Origin: Sphingobacteriales bacterium
Lineage (GTDB): Bacteria; Bacteroidota; Bacteroidia; Chitinophagales; Chitinophagaceae
DNA length: 7,781 nucleotides
Direction: 5' to 3'
Assembly: GCA_024640385.1 (NCBI GenBank)
Contig: JAHEFC010000183.1
Location: forward strand, 1 to 7,781
The position numbers and the translations under genes were made by a program. The notes beneath the pieces are model-generated. The model did no database searches and was not told the DNA's origin. It saw only the letters and a program-made list of their open reading frames with translations. Within the stretch, counting starts at the first letter, position 1. Every line of letters begins with the position of its first letter. This document shows positions 1-6,376 of this stretch, piece after piece.

Positions 1-827
1 TCGGTGCAGACAATAAAAAAAAGAAAAAACTACTACGCATCGCGCATATCACAGATGTGCATATCAGGCCCGAATATGACGCGCCGGCAAGGTTTCGCAG
101 GTGCATGGAAGAGATCAAAAAACACAGAGTTGACTTTTTTCTCAATGGCGGAGATACCATCTATGCTGCCGACTACCAGAAAATTACACGCGAAAGAGTC
201 AACGAACAATGGAAGATCTGGCAGGAATGCCGCCAATCCGTCAAAGAATTTGACATGCATAGTTGCCTTGGAAATCATGATATGTGGTGGGCTGCACCTG
301 ATAAGCAGGACCCCATGTATGGAAAAGATCACGTGGTAAAGCAACTGGGCATCCCAAACAGATATTATAGTTTTTCCAGGAGAGGATGGCATTTTATCAT
401 ACTTGACAGCAATAATAAAAATGCCGGGGCTCTCGATGATCAACAGCGGAAATGGCTGGAAGATGAGCTTTCAACACTTCCAAAAAACACACCCGTGGTT
501 TGCCTCAGTCATTATCCCATACTGGCTGTTTGCACCATCCTGGATGGAGGAAATCATACCGATTCAAAATATATCGCCGACCTGTTTTATAAACACAGGG
601 ATAAAAATATTACCTGCCTAAGCGGTCATATACATTTACAGGACGCAGCAGCTTACAATGGGGTCCAATATTTCTGTAATGGAGCTTTAAGCGGATTTTG
701 GTGGGAAGATGGCGATAAGAATTCAGCAGGTAAGTATTATTACAAACAAACTCCACCCGGTTATGCCATCCTCGACTTATATGAAGATGGCACACTATCC
801 AACCAATATATACCGCATCCTTACTAA
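1..827 (+). CDS. Calcineurin-like metallophosphoesterase (5' end outside window)
   Basis: Hydrolase of phosphate mono- or diesters using a two-metal centre. The reading frame is open from base 3 to the TAA at 825-827 (274 codons visible), so the true start lies left of the window. A GTG at 57 is not the start, because it would cut off the first metal ligand. All five signature blocks of the family are visible: D-x-H (TDVH, bases 51-62), GD (bases 150-155, in NGGDTIYAAD), GNHD (270-281), SHYP (507-518) and GHIH (624-635). The lysine-rich stretch before LLRIAHITDVH looks like the end of an N-terminal leader, so an exported enzyme is possible, but the leader itself is not visible. CpdA-like cyclic-nucleotide phosphodiesterases and purple-acid-phosphatase-like proteins share these motifs, so the substrate cannot be named. 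The fold is certain; the function is general only. The gene is convergent with the metallopeptidase, with 7 bases between stops. Confidence 0.92.
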   Translation, partial: GADNKKKKKLLRIAHITDVHIRPEYDAPARFRRCMEEIKKHRVDFFLNGGDTIYAADYQKITRERVNEQWKIWQECRQSVKEFDMHSCLGNHDMWWAAPDKQDPMYGKDHVVKQLGIPNRYYSFSRRGWHFIILDSNNKNAGALDDQQRKWLEDELSTLPKNTPVVCLSHYPILAVCTILDGGNHTDSKYIADLFYKHRDKNITCLSGHIHLQDAAAYNGVQYFCNGALSGFWWEDGDKNSAGKYYYKQTPPGYAILDLYEDGTLSNQYIPHPY

Positions 828-834
828 AGCAGTT

Positions 835-1527
835 CTAATACCCCATCTTTCTCATATACACCTGAATGGTGGCGGCGCTCATATACCTTTCGCCGGTGGG
901 TGTGTTCTTATTTTTAAAAGGATCCGCAGTGCCACTGTTCGCAAACATTTTGTCGAACATGGCAGCCCATTCCATCTGGTAATAACCCAGGCCATGTGCA
1001 ATGCAAAGGCTATCCGTATTGAATTCAAACCGGTCCATATAAGGCTTTGACATATGGGCTATGCCAATACCGATCAACCCCATGCTGGTCTTTTGAGAAA
1101 AATTAACTACATGGCTCAATTCATGACCTATTATCCCGATCTGTGCAGGAATGGTCGCCCTGCTGAAAATCGACCCGAAATCTGAGGAATCCTTACCGTT
1201 ATGCAGAAATACCATATAGGTCCTTTTTCCGGCACTCCGGAAAATACTGCCCCAGGCAGGCCTTGATGAAAGAGGTGCGCCTTTGTCCCTTAATTTGAAA
1301 TGAATGCGATTTTTTTTCAGCTCAGGGAAAAATGAAAGCGCGTATAGCGTGATCTTTTCATATCCCGGTGGCAGCTTTTTACTCTTGCCGAATTCTTCTT
1401 TCAGGTGCCTGAACTGTTCCGAAGTGATCATTGATGTGTCCCTTAACACATGGTCCTTCGTCTGCCCTGACAGAGGGCAATGTTCAACCACCAACAAAAA
1501 AATGAACAGGCAGAAACGGATGAACAT
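835..1527 (-). CDS. Exported HExxH zinc metallopeptidase-like protein
   Basis: A 230-residue protein of no family I can name. It starts with a hydrophobic signal sequence (residues about 2-20), probably cleaved near LSGQ, so it should work in the periplasm or outside. H135-E-L-S-H139 is a perfect HExxH zinc site, preceded by the hydrophobic IGIIG strand. About 30 residues later E168-F-N-T-D172 matches the ExxxD pattern that supplies the third zinc ligand in gluzincins such as M48 peptidases. The C-terminal tail has the block TGERYMSAATI. Seen: signal sequence and motifs. Inferred: a zinc protease; the substrate is unknown. At 230 residues it is shorter than typical membrane-bound M48 enzymes and has no further membrane segments. 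It lies 25 bases downstream of pfkB on the same strand, so the two may be cotranscribed. No clear Shine-Dalgarno precedes the ATG; the leader is A/T-rich. Confidence 0.82.
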   Translation of the reverse strand: MFIRFCLFIFLLVVEHCPLSGQTKDHVLRDTSMITSEQFRHLKEEFGKSKKLPPGYEKITLYALSFFPELKKNRIHFKLRDKGAPLSSRPAWGSIFRSAGKRTYMVFLHNGKDSSDFGSIFSRATIPAQIGIIGHELSHVVNFSQKTSMGLIGIGIAHMSKPYMDRFEFNTDSLCIAHGLGYYQMEWAAMFDKMFANSGTADPFKNKNTPTGERYMSAATIQVYMRKMGY

Positions 1528-1552
1528 TTTTTTTAAAATGAGACCTGTAAAA

Positions 1553-2494
1553 CTATGAATTCGCTGCTGAGCCCCTGATCCTTTTCAAAAGCATTTCCAC
1601 ATCTTCCTTTCTGCAAAGGTCGGTGCCGGGATTGATGGTAGCGGCCGTACCGCAGGCCACCCCTACTTCCAATACCTCTTTCATTGGCAGATTCCGGGAA
1701 AGGGAAAGCACCATTCCAGCCACCATGCTGTCTCCTGCGCCAACAACTGATTTAGGCTCAACTTTTGGTGGCACTACATGGTGTATTTCTGACGCAGTGA
1801 TCAGCACCGCGCCGGCTCCGCCAAGCGAAACAACAAGCACCTTGCAATGCCCGTTCAATACGAATTGTCTGCCGAGTTGCTCAAGCTCATTTTCCTCTAG
1901 ATGATCCTTACCGATCAATGAAGCAAGCTCGCCCAGGTTTGGTTTTAAAAGATAAACCCCTTCTTCCGCGGCATGCCGGAGTGCCTCGCCGGACGTATCG
2001 ATCACCAGTTTTGCATTTTTCTTTTTGGCGATCACTGCCATCTTCGCATAAATATCCAGGGGAACACCAGGAGGCAGACTTCCGCTGGCCACGATGAATT
2101 CCAGGTCTTCGATCTTGTCTACGGCGTCCAGGCATTGCTGCCATTCATCTGCCGTGAGTTCCGTCCCGGGCATACCAAACCGGTATTGCTTTTTTGTAGA
2201 CTCATCTACCACAATTATATTTTCCCTGGTTTCACTCCTGGTTTCGATAATTCGTGAAGCTACATGCTCTTTTTCCAGCAATGCATTGAAATGTTTACCA
2301 GTATATCCTCCGGAAGGGAAGATCGCCAGCGCCTCCCCGCCCAGCTTATTAATGGCCCTGGCCACATTGATGCCGCCTCCCCCGGGATCCAATTTGGGTA
2401 AAGCACATCTTAATTTCTTTTCAGGGATCATCGCATCCACAGAAGTGCTCTTGTCGATGCAGGGGCTGAAGGTGATGGTCACTATTGCAGGCAT
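1553..2494 (-). CDS. pfkB: 6-phosphofructokinase, Pfk-2 (PfkB) type, ribokinase family
   Basis: Phosphorylates fructose 6-phosphate to fructose 1,6-bisphosphate with ATP in the cytoplasm. The 313-residue product follows E. coli Pfk-2 (309 residues) almost end to end. Visible landmarks are D14, the EKKLRC block with K27, PGGGGINVARAI with N43, R90, SGSLPPGV (about 138-144), VVSLGGAGA, and the anion-hole and catalytic-base motif GAGDS (252-256, base D255). The start at 2494 puts D14, K27, N43 and R90 in the same register as the E. coli enzyme. An in-frame ATG at 2518 would add eight residues (MPECLALL). It has an AGGGG about 10 bases upstream, so it cannot be fully excluded. A 1-phosphofructokinase (FruK) or tagatose 6-phosphate kinase is the alternative, but the KLRC and VVPPKV blocks point to Pfk-2. 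It is the first gene of a likely two-gene unit with the metallopeptidase, and is divergent from the sulfatase operon. Confidence 0.93.
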   Translation of the reverse strand: MPAIVTITFSPCIDKSTSVDAMIPEKKLRCALPKLDPGGGGINVARAINKLGGEALAIFPSGGYTGKHFNALLEKEHVASRIIETRSETRENIIVVDESTKKQYRFGMPGTELTADEWQQCLDAVDKIEDLEFIVASGSLPPGVPLDIYAKMAVIAKKKNAKLVIDTSGEALRHAAEEGVYLLKPNLGELASLIGKDHLEENELEQLGRQFVLNGHCKVLVVSLGGAGAVLITASEIHHVVPPKVEPKSVVGAGDSMVAGMVLSLSRNLPMKEVLEVGVACGTAATINPGTDLCRKEDVEMLLKRIRGSAANS

Positions 2495-2560
2495 AAGCAA
2501 AGCTAGGCATTCAGGCATAAACTTTATTCCCCTGATCGTTAACCGATTTAAGGCAATAAA

Positions 2561-2572
2561 GGGTGATCACCC
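2561..2572. promoter_or_regulatory. Perfect 12-base palindrome, possible operator
   Basis: GGGTGATCACCC reads identically on both strands. It lies between the divergent pfkB and sulfatase genes, about 67 bases from the pfkB start and 120 from the sulfatase start. A dimeric repressor or activator could bind here. The position and symmetry are seen; the operator role is inference, and no regulator gene is in the window. Confidence 0.35.
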
Positions 2573-2608
2573 GCTCTATATCTCATGGTATTGTCATTTA
2601 ACGGTTAT

Positions 2609-2654
2609 CTGATTTATGTCATTCTTAATCAGGTGAAGTTCGGCTACTTTCACC
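2609..2654 (+). promoter_or_regulatory. Two adjacent small hairpins in the sulfatase leader
   Basis: CTGATT (2609-2614) can pair with AATCAG (2627-2632), leaving a 12-base loop. Directly next to it, GGTGAAGT (2632-2639) can pair with ACTTTCACC (2646-2654) through eight pairs with one bulged T and a six-base loop. The two share base 2632. No run of T follows, so these are not a standard terminator. If transcription starts upstream, they lie in the 5' leader of the sulfatase operon about 40 bases before the first ATG. Any regulatory role is speculative. Confidence 0.22.
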
Positions 2655-2692
2655 GTTGGTCGTTCAATTAAATACAACCTCAATTTTTTTTT

Positions 2693-5095
2693 ATGCCGGA
2701 AAAAGCTAGCGAAGGTGATAAAATGTCGCCTTTATTCATTGCAGCCCTGATATTGATCCTTGCATATAGTTGTAACCCCCAAAAGCCTGTTGAAACAGTG
2801 ACAGCGCCAACAGCAGGCGGGGAATTGGACCGCACCGTGCTACCCATCAAGGCGCCGGAACTTCCCACTTATACTGAACTGGACATACGCGATGCGAAGG
2901 CCCCTCCCCGCTTTGAAGTGAAAGCGCCGAAAGACGCACCCAACGTGATCCTGGTACTGGTGGACGATCTCGGCTTTTCCGGCACCAGCACCTTTGGTGG
3001 ACCGGTCAGTACCCCAACTTTCGACCGTGTGGCCAATGACGGTATTTACTACAATAATTTCCACACTACAGCGGTATGTTCACCTACCAGGACTGCCATA
3101 AAAAGTGGCCGCAATCACCATGTGAACAATATGGCATTCATTACAGAAATGGCCACAGGTTTCCCTGGTGGCACCGGGGAAATTCCCCAAAATGTAGCGC
3201 CCGTGGCAGAAATGCTGCGCCTGAACGGCTACAGCACCGGCGCCTTTGGCAAATGGCACGAAACGGCTACCTGGGAAACCAGTGTTTCGGGGCCCATGGA
3301 CCGTTGGCCCCACCGCCAGGGCTTTGATAAGTTTTACGGATTCTTCGGTGGTGAGACCAACCAGTGGGCACCTTTTGTGTATGATGGCACCCATGTGGTG
3401 GAACTGCCTGAAGACCCCAACTACCATTTCATGAACGATATGACCAACCAGGCCATCGCATGGATGAAATATCAAAAAGCTTTAACGCCCGATAAACCGT
3501 ATTTCATGTATTTCGCACCGGGTGCTACCCATGCCCCGCACCATGTACCCAAGCAATACATAGAAAAATGGAAAGGAAAGTTTGATCAGGGCTGGGATGC
3601 TATGCGGCAACAAATACTGGATCGCCAAATTGCGAAAGGTATTGTACCCAAAGGCACTAAACTGGCGCCCAAGCCTGATGCCATCCAAAGCTGGGACAGC
3701 CTGACACCCGATCAGAAAAAATTGTTCACCCGCCAGGCAGAGACATTTGCCGGATTCCTGGATATGACAGATCATGAAATTGGCCGCCTGGTGAATGCAG
3801 TAGAGGAAAGCGGACAGGCCGATAACACCATGATCATACTTGTTTATGGCGACAATGGCACCAGCGCCGAAGGTGGCGCCAATGGCATGTACAGCGAAAT
3901 GACTTACTTCAATGGGGTGCAGGAAACGGTTCCGGACATGTTGAAAAAATATGATAAATGGGGAAGCCCCGAAACCTATCCGCATATGGCTGCCGGCTGG
4001 GCGGTAATGTTTGATGCGCCTTATCAGTGGACCAAGCAAATGGGTTCAGACTTTGGTGGCACCAAGGTAGGCATGGCTATGCGTTGGCCCAAAGGCATCA
4101 AGGCTAATGGTGGTTTGCGCACACAATTCAGCCATGTAATTGATATAGCACCTACCATCCTGGAAGCGGCCGGGTTGCCCGAACCAAAAATTGTAAACGG
4201 GGTAACGCAGCGTCCGATGGATGGAACCAGCCTCATATATTCCTTTAACGATGGCACGGCCAAAGAACGGCACACTACTCAATATTTTGAGATCACCGGC
4301 AACCGGGCTATTTACCATGATGGCTGGTATGCACGTACTATTCATAGGGCACCATGGGAATCAAAACCAAGAAGGGACCTGAAGGATGATATCTGGGAAC
4401 TATACGAGGTGGCAAATGATTTCAGCCTTACAAACAACCTTGCAGAAAAGAATCCTGAAAAACTGAAGGAAATGCAGGCATTGTTTATGAAAGAAGCTGA
4501 AAAGAATCATGCACTGCCAATTGATGACAGAGTATTTGAGCGTTTGATTGCTGGAAACGTAGGTCGTCCGGATATTATGGGTGGTCGCACCTCACTCACC
4601 CTGGCAGAAGGCATGATGGGCATGTCGGAAAATGTGTTCATCAATATCAAGAACAGGCCGATCACCCTTACCGCTGATGTTGAAATACCGGCAGGTAAAA
4701 TCGCTAACGGTATTCTTATTGCTCAAGGTGGTCGCTTTGGTGGATGGGCTTTGTATGTAAAAGACGGGATAGCCGCATACGACTATAATTATCTTGGCCT
4801 GCAACGCTTCACGGTTGCATCCTCAGCCAAACTGACACCAGGCAAGCATACCATCAAATTTGATTTTGCTTATGATGGCGGCGGTCCTGGAAAAGGAGGT
4901 AAAGGCATATTGTATATTGACAGCAAATTAGTGGGAGAGGGAAGAATCGAACGTACACAGGTAAGCGTCTTCTCTGCAGATGAAACCGCTGATGTGGGTA
5001 TTGACCTGGCTACACCGGTAGTGGAGCGAATTGGGGCTGAAGCCAGATCGAAATTCAACGGAAGGATACCCAAACTGATCGTAGAAGTGAAATAG
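2693..5095 (+). CDS. Type I arylsulfatase (formylglycine-dependent), probable lipoprotein
   Basis: Hydrolyses sulfate esters, using a cysteine that the cell converts to formylglycine. Numbered from the ATG at 2693 (800 residues): DD91-92 (calcium ligands), C129-S-P-T-R133 followed by SGR-NHH, GKWH (K187, H189), ATH (H280), YGDNG (D387, N388) and GGTK (K458). This set equals the active site of Pseudomonas aeruginosa arylsulfatase (PAS), which also has CSPTR rather than CxPSR. After about residue 640 comes a glycine-rich, probably beta-sandwich extension ending in KLIVEVK. The N-terminus has a hydrophobic run ending in AYSC, a loose lipobox. The ATG at 2723 is a serious alternative start: it has AAGGTGAT 3 bases upstream and gives a lipoprotein signal at once (MSPLFIAALILILAYSC), whereas the 2693 ATG follows a T run. 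The substrate cannot be told. It is first in an operon with two small exported proteins; no sulfatase-maturating enzyme is in the window. Confidence 0.95.
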   Translation: MPEKASEGDKMSPLFIAALILILAYSCNPQKPVETVTAPTAGGELDRTVLPIKAPELPTYTELDIRDAKAPPRFEVKAPKDAPNVILVLVDDLGFSGTSTFGGPVSTPTFDRVANDGIYYNNFHTTAVCSPTRTAIKSGRNHHVNNMAFITEMATGFPGGTGEIPQNVAPVAEMLRLNGYSTGAFGKWHETATWETSVSGPMDRWPHRQGFDKFYGFFGGETNQWAPFVYDGTHVVELPEDPNYHFMNDMTNQAIAWMKYQKALTPDKPYFMYFAPGATHAPHHVPKQYIEKWKGKFDQGWDAMRQQILDRQIAKGIVPKGTKLAPKPDAIQSWDSLTPDQKKLFTRQAETFAGFLDMTDHEIGRLVNAVEESGQADNTMIILVYGDNGTSAEGGANGMYSEMTYFNGVQETVPDMLKKYDKWGSPETYPHMAAGWAVMFDAPYQWTKQMGSDFGGTKVGMAMRWPKGIKANGGLRTQFSHVIDIAPTILEAAGLPEPKIVNGVTQRPMDGTSLIYSFNDGTAKERHTTQYFEITGNRAIYHDGWYARTIHRAPWESKPRRDLKDDIWELYEVANDFSLTNNLAEKNPEKLKEMQALFMKEAEKNHALPIDDRVFERLIAGNVGRPDIMGGRTSLTLAEGMMGMSENVFINIKNRPITLTADVEIPAGKIANGILIAQGGRFGGWALYVKDGIAAYDYNYLGLQRFTVASSAKLTPGKHTIKFDFAYDGGGPGKGGKGILYIDSKLVGEGRIERTQVSVFSADETADVGIDLATPVVERIGAEARSKFNGRIPKLIVEVK
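2711..2719 (+). promoter_or_regulatory. Strong Shine-Dalgarno for the internal sulfatase ATG at 2723
   Basis: GAAGGTGAT matches the 16S anti-Shine-Dalgarno complement at AGGTGAT, with seven bases between GG and the ATG at 2723. Such matches are uncommon in front of the other genes here. It therefore argues that translation starts at 2723 rather than 2693. It also encodes Glu-Gly-Asp in the longer reading, so it may be chance. Confidence 0.4.
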
Positions 5096-5121
5096 ATCTA
5101 ATCAACTTTAAAAATTGAAAT

Positions 5122-5676
5122 ATGAGAACCAGAAATACAAAAAGCAGTTTACTGAAGTATTATTTACTTTTTTTCTTCCTACTGGCCTTGACCAATGGGT
5201 ATGCACAAAAGCCACCCACACTGCCTGATACATCAAAAATGAAGTACAATGAGATCTCCAATAAGATGAAGCTCTATGTATTCCCTTCAAAGAATCAATC
5301 GCAGCAAACACAGAAAGAAGATGAATTCATCTGCTACAAGTGGGCCATCGAAAATACCGGCATAGATCCCATGAATCCGCCGAAAGTGGAAGCAGCCCCT
5401 GTTGAAACCGGACCTGACGGATCTGCCGTGGTAGGCGCTGCAAAAGGAGCTGCTGCGGGTGTTGCCATTGGAGCCATTGCCGGTGATGCCGGCACAGGTG
5501 CCGCTATTGGTGCAGTTGCAGGAGGCCTTGCAGGCAGGAGACAGGGAAAACAAGCCCAGGCCCAGGCACAGCAGCAATCCCAGGCAGCAGTTGCAAAAAC
5601 TGAACAGGAAATAAAGGACACCTTCAAAAAAGCATTTTCAGCATGTATTGAGGGAAAAGGTTACACCATAAAATAA
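5122..5676 (+). CDS. Exported glycine-zipper protein
   Basis: A 184-residue protein with a signal peptide (positive n-region MRTRNTK, hydrophobic core about 11-24, likely cleavage after NGYA at about residue 28). The mature part has three zones. First is a conserved-looking segment about 50-82 (LYVFPSKNQSQQ, then EFICYKWAIENTGIDP, with C71). Second is a glycine zipper about 104-138 made of small residues (GAAKGAAAGVAIGAIAGDAG and onward). Third is a Q/A-rich linker and a C-terminal segment ending AFSACIEGKGYTIK (C175). This order matches a widespread Gram-negative envelope family with a YMGG-like glycine zipper; C71 and C175 could form a disulfide. Glycine zippers pack helices in membranes, so association with the outer membrane is likely, but no biochemical role is known to me. 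It follows the sulfatase by 26 bases and precedes the next gene by 10, indicating one transcript. Confidence 0.88.
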   Translation: MRTRNTKSSLLKYYLLFFFLLALTNGYAQKPPTLPDTSKMKYNEISNKMKLYVFPSKNQSQQTQKEDEFICYKWAIENTGIDPMNPPKVEAAPVETGPDGSAVVGAAKGAAAGVAIGAIAGDAGTGAAIGAVAGGLAGRRQGKQAQAQAQQQSQAAVAKTEQEIKDTFKKAFSACIEGKGYTIK

Positions 5677-5686
5677 AAACCAGATT

Positions 5687-6190
5687 ATGAAGCAACTATT
5701 AATAATTGTAGTGATCACCATGGGGCTTTTCGCCTGCACCGCATCTTCCGATAAAACAGAAAAAGAGAATCTCGAAGTAGTAAAGAAATATATGAATGCC
5801 GTTGAGACGAATAATGTGGAAGAAATGTCGGCATTGCTGGCAGATAATTATAAAGGATATGGGCCCTCTGTCAATGATTCCACAACAAAAGAAGAAGCCA
5901 TCAATAACTGGAAACAAAATATCACGACGCTCTATGAGTCAGTGAAATATTCCCGCTATGAGAATGTCGCTCTTAAAATACCAAAAGGTGAGGAAGCCAA
6001 AGAAGGTGATTGGGTATCCAACTGGGCCCTGGTCACGATCAAATATAAAGATGGCAGGGGACCTGTAGAAGTGTGGCTGAATGCAGTTTACAAGATCGAA
6101 AACGGGAAGATCACACTCAGCAGAACGGCGTATAATGAAGCGGATGTGCTGAGGCAACTGGGCTACCAGTTCATCTCGCCGGCAAAATAA
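5687..6190 (+). CDS. NTF2/SnoaL-like lipoprotein
   Basis: A 167-residue protein with a clear lipoprotein signal: K2, a hydrophobic core, then the lipobox LFAC with acylated C17. The mature part (about 25-155) reads like an NTF2-like cone fold of the SnoaL type. It has an opening helix (ENLEVVKKYMNAVETNNVEEMSALL), a DNYKGYGPSVND block, a helix with NNWKQN, and then strands ending in VEVWLNAVYKIENGKITLSR. This fold is used for ligand binding and for small-molecule isomerases and hydrolases, and by many non-enzymatic domains; I see no diagnostic catalytic pair. It should sit in the inner or outer membrane facing the periplasm. It is the last gene of the sulfatase operon, 10 bases after the glycine-zipper gene, and a strong terminator follows about 57 bases downstream. 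Lipoprotein status is secure, the fold probable, the function unknown. Confidence 0.86.
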   Translation: MKQLLIIVVITMGLFACTASSDKTEKENLEVVKKYMNAVETNNVEEMSALLADNYKGYGPSVNDSTTKEEAINNWKQNITTLYESVKYSRYENVALKIPKGEEAKEGDWVSNWALVTIKYKDGRGPVEVWLNAVYKIENGKITLSRTAYNEADVLRQLGYQFISPAK

Positions 6191-6247
6191 CCAGTCACTT
6201 TTTAGTATGCTTGCCGGTTAACAGGTTAGCCGGGGAATGCATAAGAT

Positions 6248-6301
6248 AAACAAGATAGAGTAGGCCCAAAAACACTTGAGCTTATTCTATCTTGTTTTTT
6301 T
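6248..6301 (+). terminator. Rho-independent terminator of the sulfatase operon
   Basis: An 18-pair stem (6248-6265 with 6280-6297, including two G-U pairs in RNA) encloses a 14-base loop and runs into a T tract at 6295-6301. The AACAAGATAGA arm and its complement are exact. The opposite strand lacks a good T run, so it acts mainly on the + strand. Confidence 0.88.
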
Positions 6302-6331
6302 GTATTAATAAGTTGATCAATTAGAACGCAC

Positions 6332-6365
6332 AAAAAAATCCCCGGAGTTGTTCCGGGGATTTTTT
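6332..6365. terminator. Bidirectional Rho-independent terminator
   Basis: TCCCCGGA (6339-6346) pairs perfectly with TCCGGGGA (6352-6359) around a five-base loop. Seven A lie on the left (6332-6338) and six T on the right (6360-6365), so both strands give a GC-rich hairpin with a U tail. It starts 11 bases beyond the stop of the minus-strand dienelactone hydrolase gene. It probably ends that transcript and catches read-through from the sulfatase operon. Confidence 0.9.
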
Positions 6366-6376
6366 CACTAAATCAT

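Noticed and set aside
33..443. 136-codon minus-strand open frame at the left edge
   Set aside because: It is antisense to the metallophosphoesterase motifs D-x-H, GD and GNHD, which are clearly coding.
2094..2612. 172-codon + strand open frame opposite pfkB
   Set aside because: It is antisense to a gene with complete Pfk-2 motifs, and its predicted protein has low-complexity Ser/Pro runs and no recognisable domain.
2519..2692. Search for Bacteroidota-type promoter elements (TTTG and TAnnTTTG) in the divergent region
   Set aside because: No pair with acceptable sequence and spacing was found on either strand, so no promoter is called.
3482..4039. 185-codon minus-strand open frame inside the sulfatase
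   Set aside because: It lies fully within the conserved sulfatase catalytic domain and has no family features; it is a codon-bias shadow.
5287..5627. Two minus-strand open frames opposite the glycine-zipper gene
   Set aside because: They come from the GC-rich Gly/Ala codons of the zipper read backwards; the Ala/Pro- or Cys/Ser-rich products look artificial.
6206..6243. Weak inverted repeat TATGC...GCATA with internal CCGG pairs after the NTF2-like gene
   Set aside because: The stem is short and interrupted and no T run follows; the real terminator lies just downstream.
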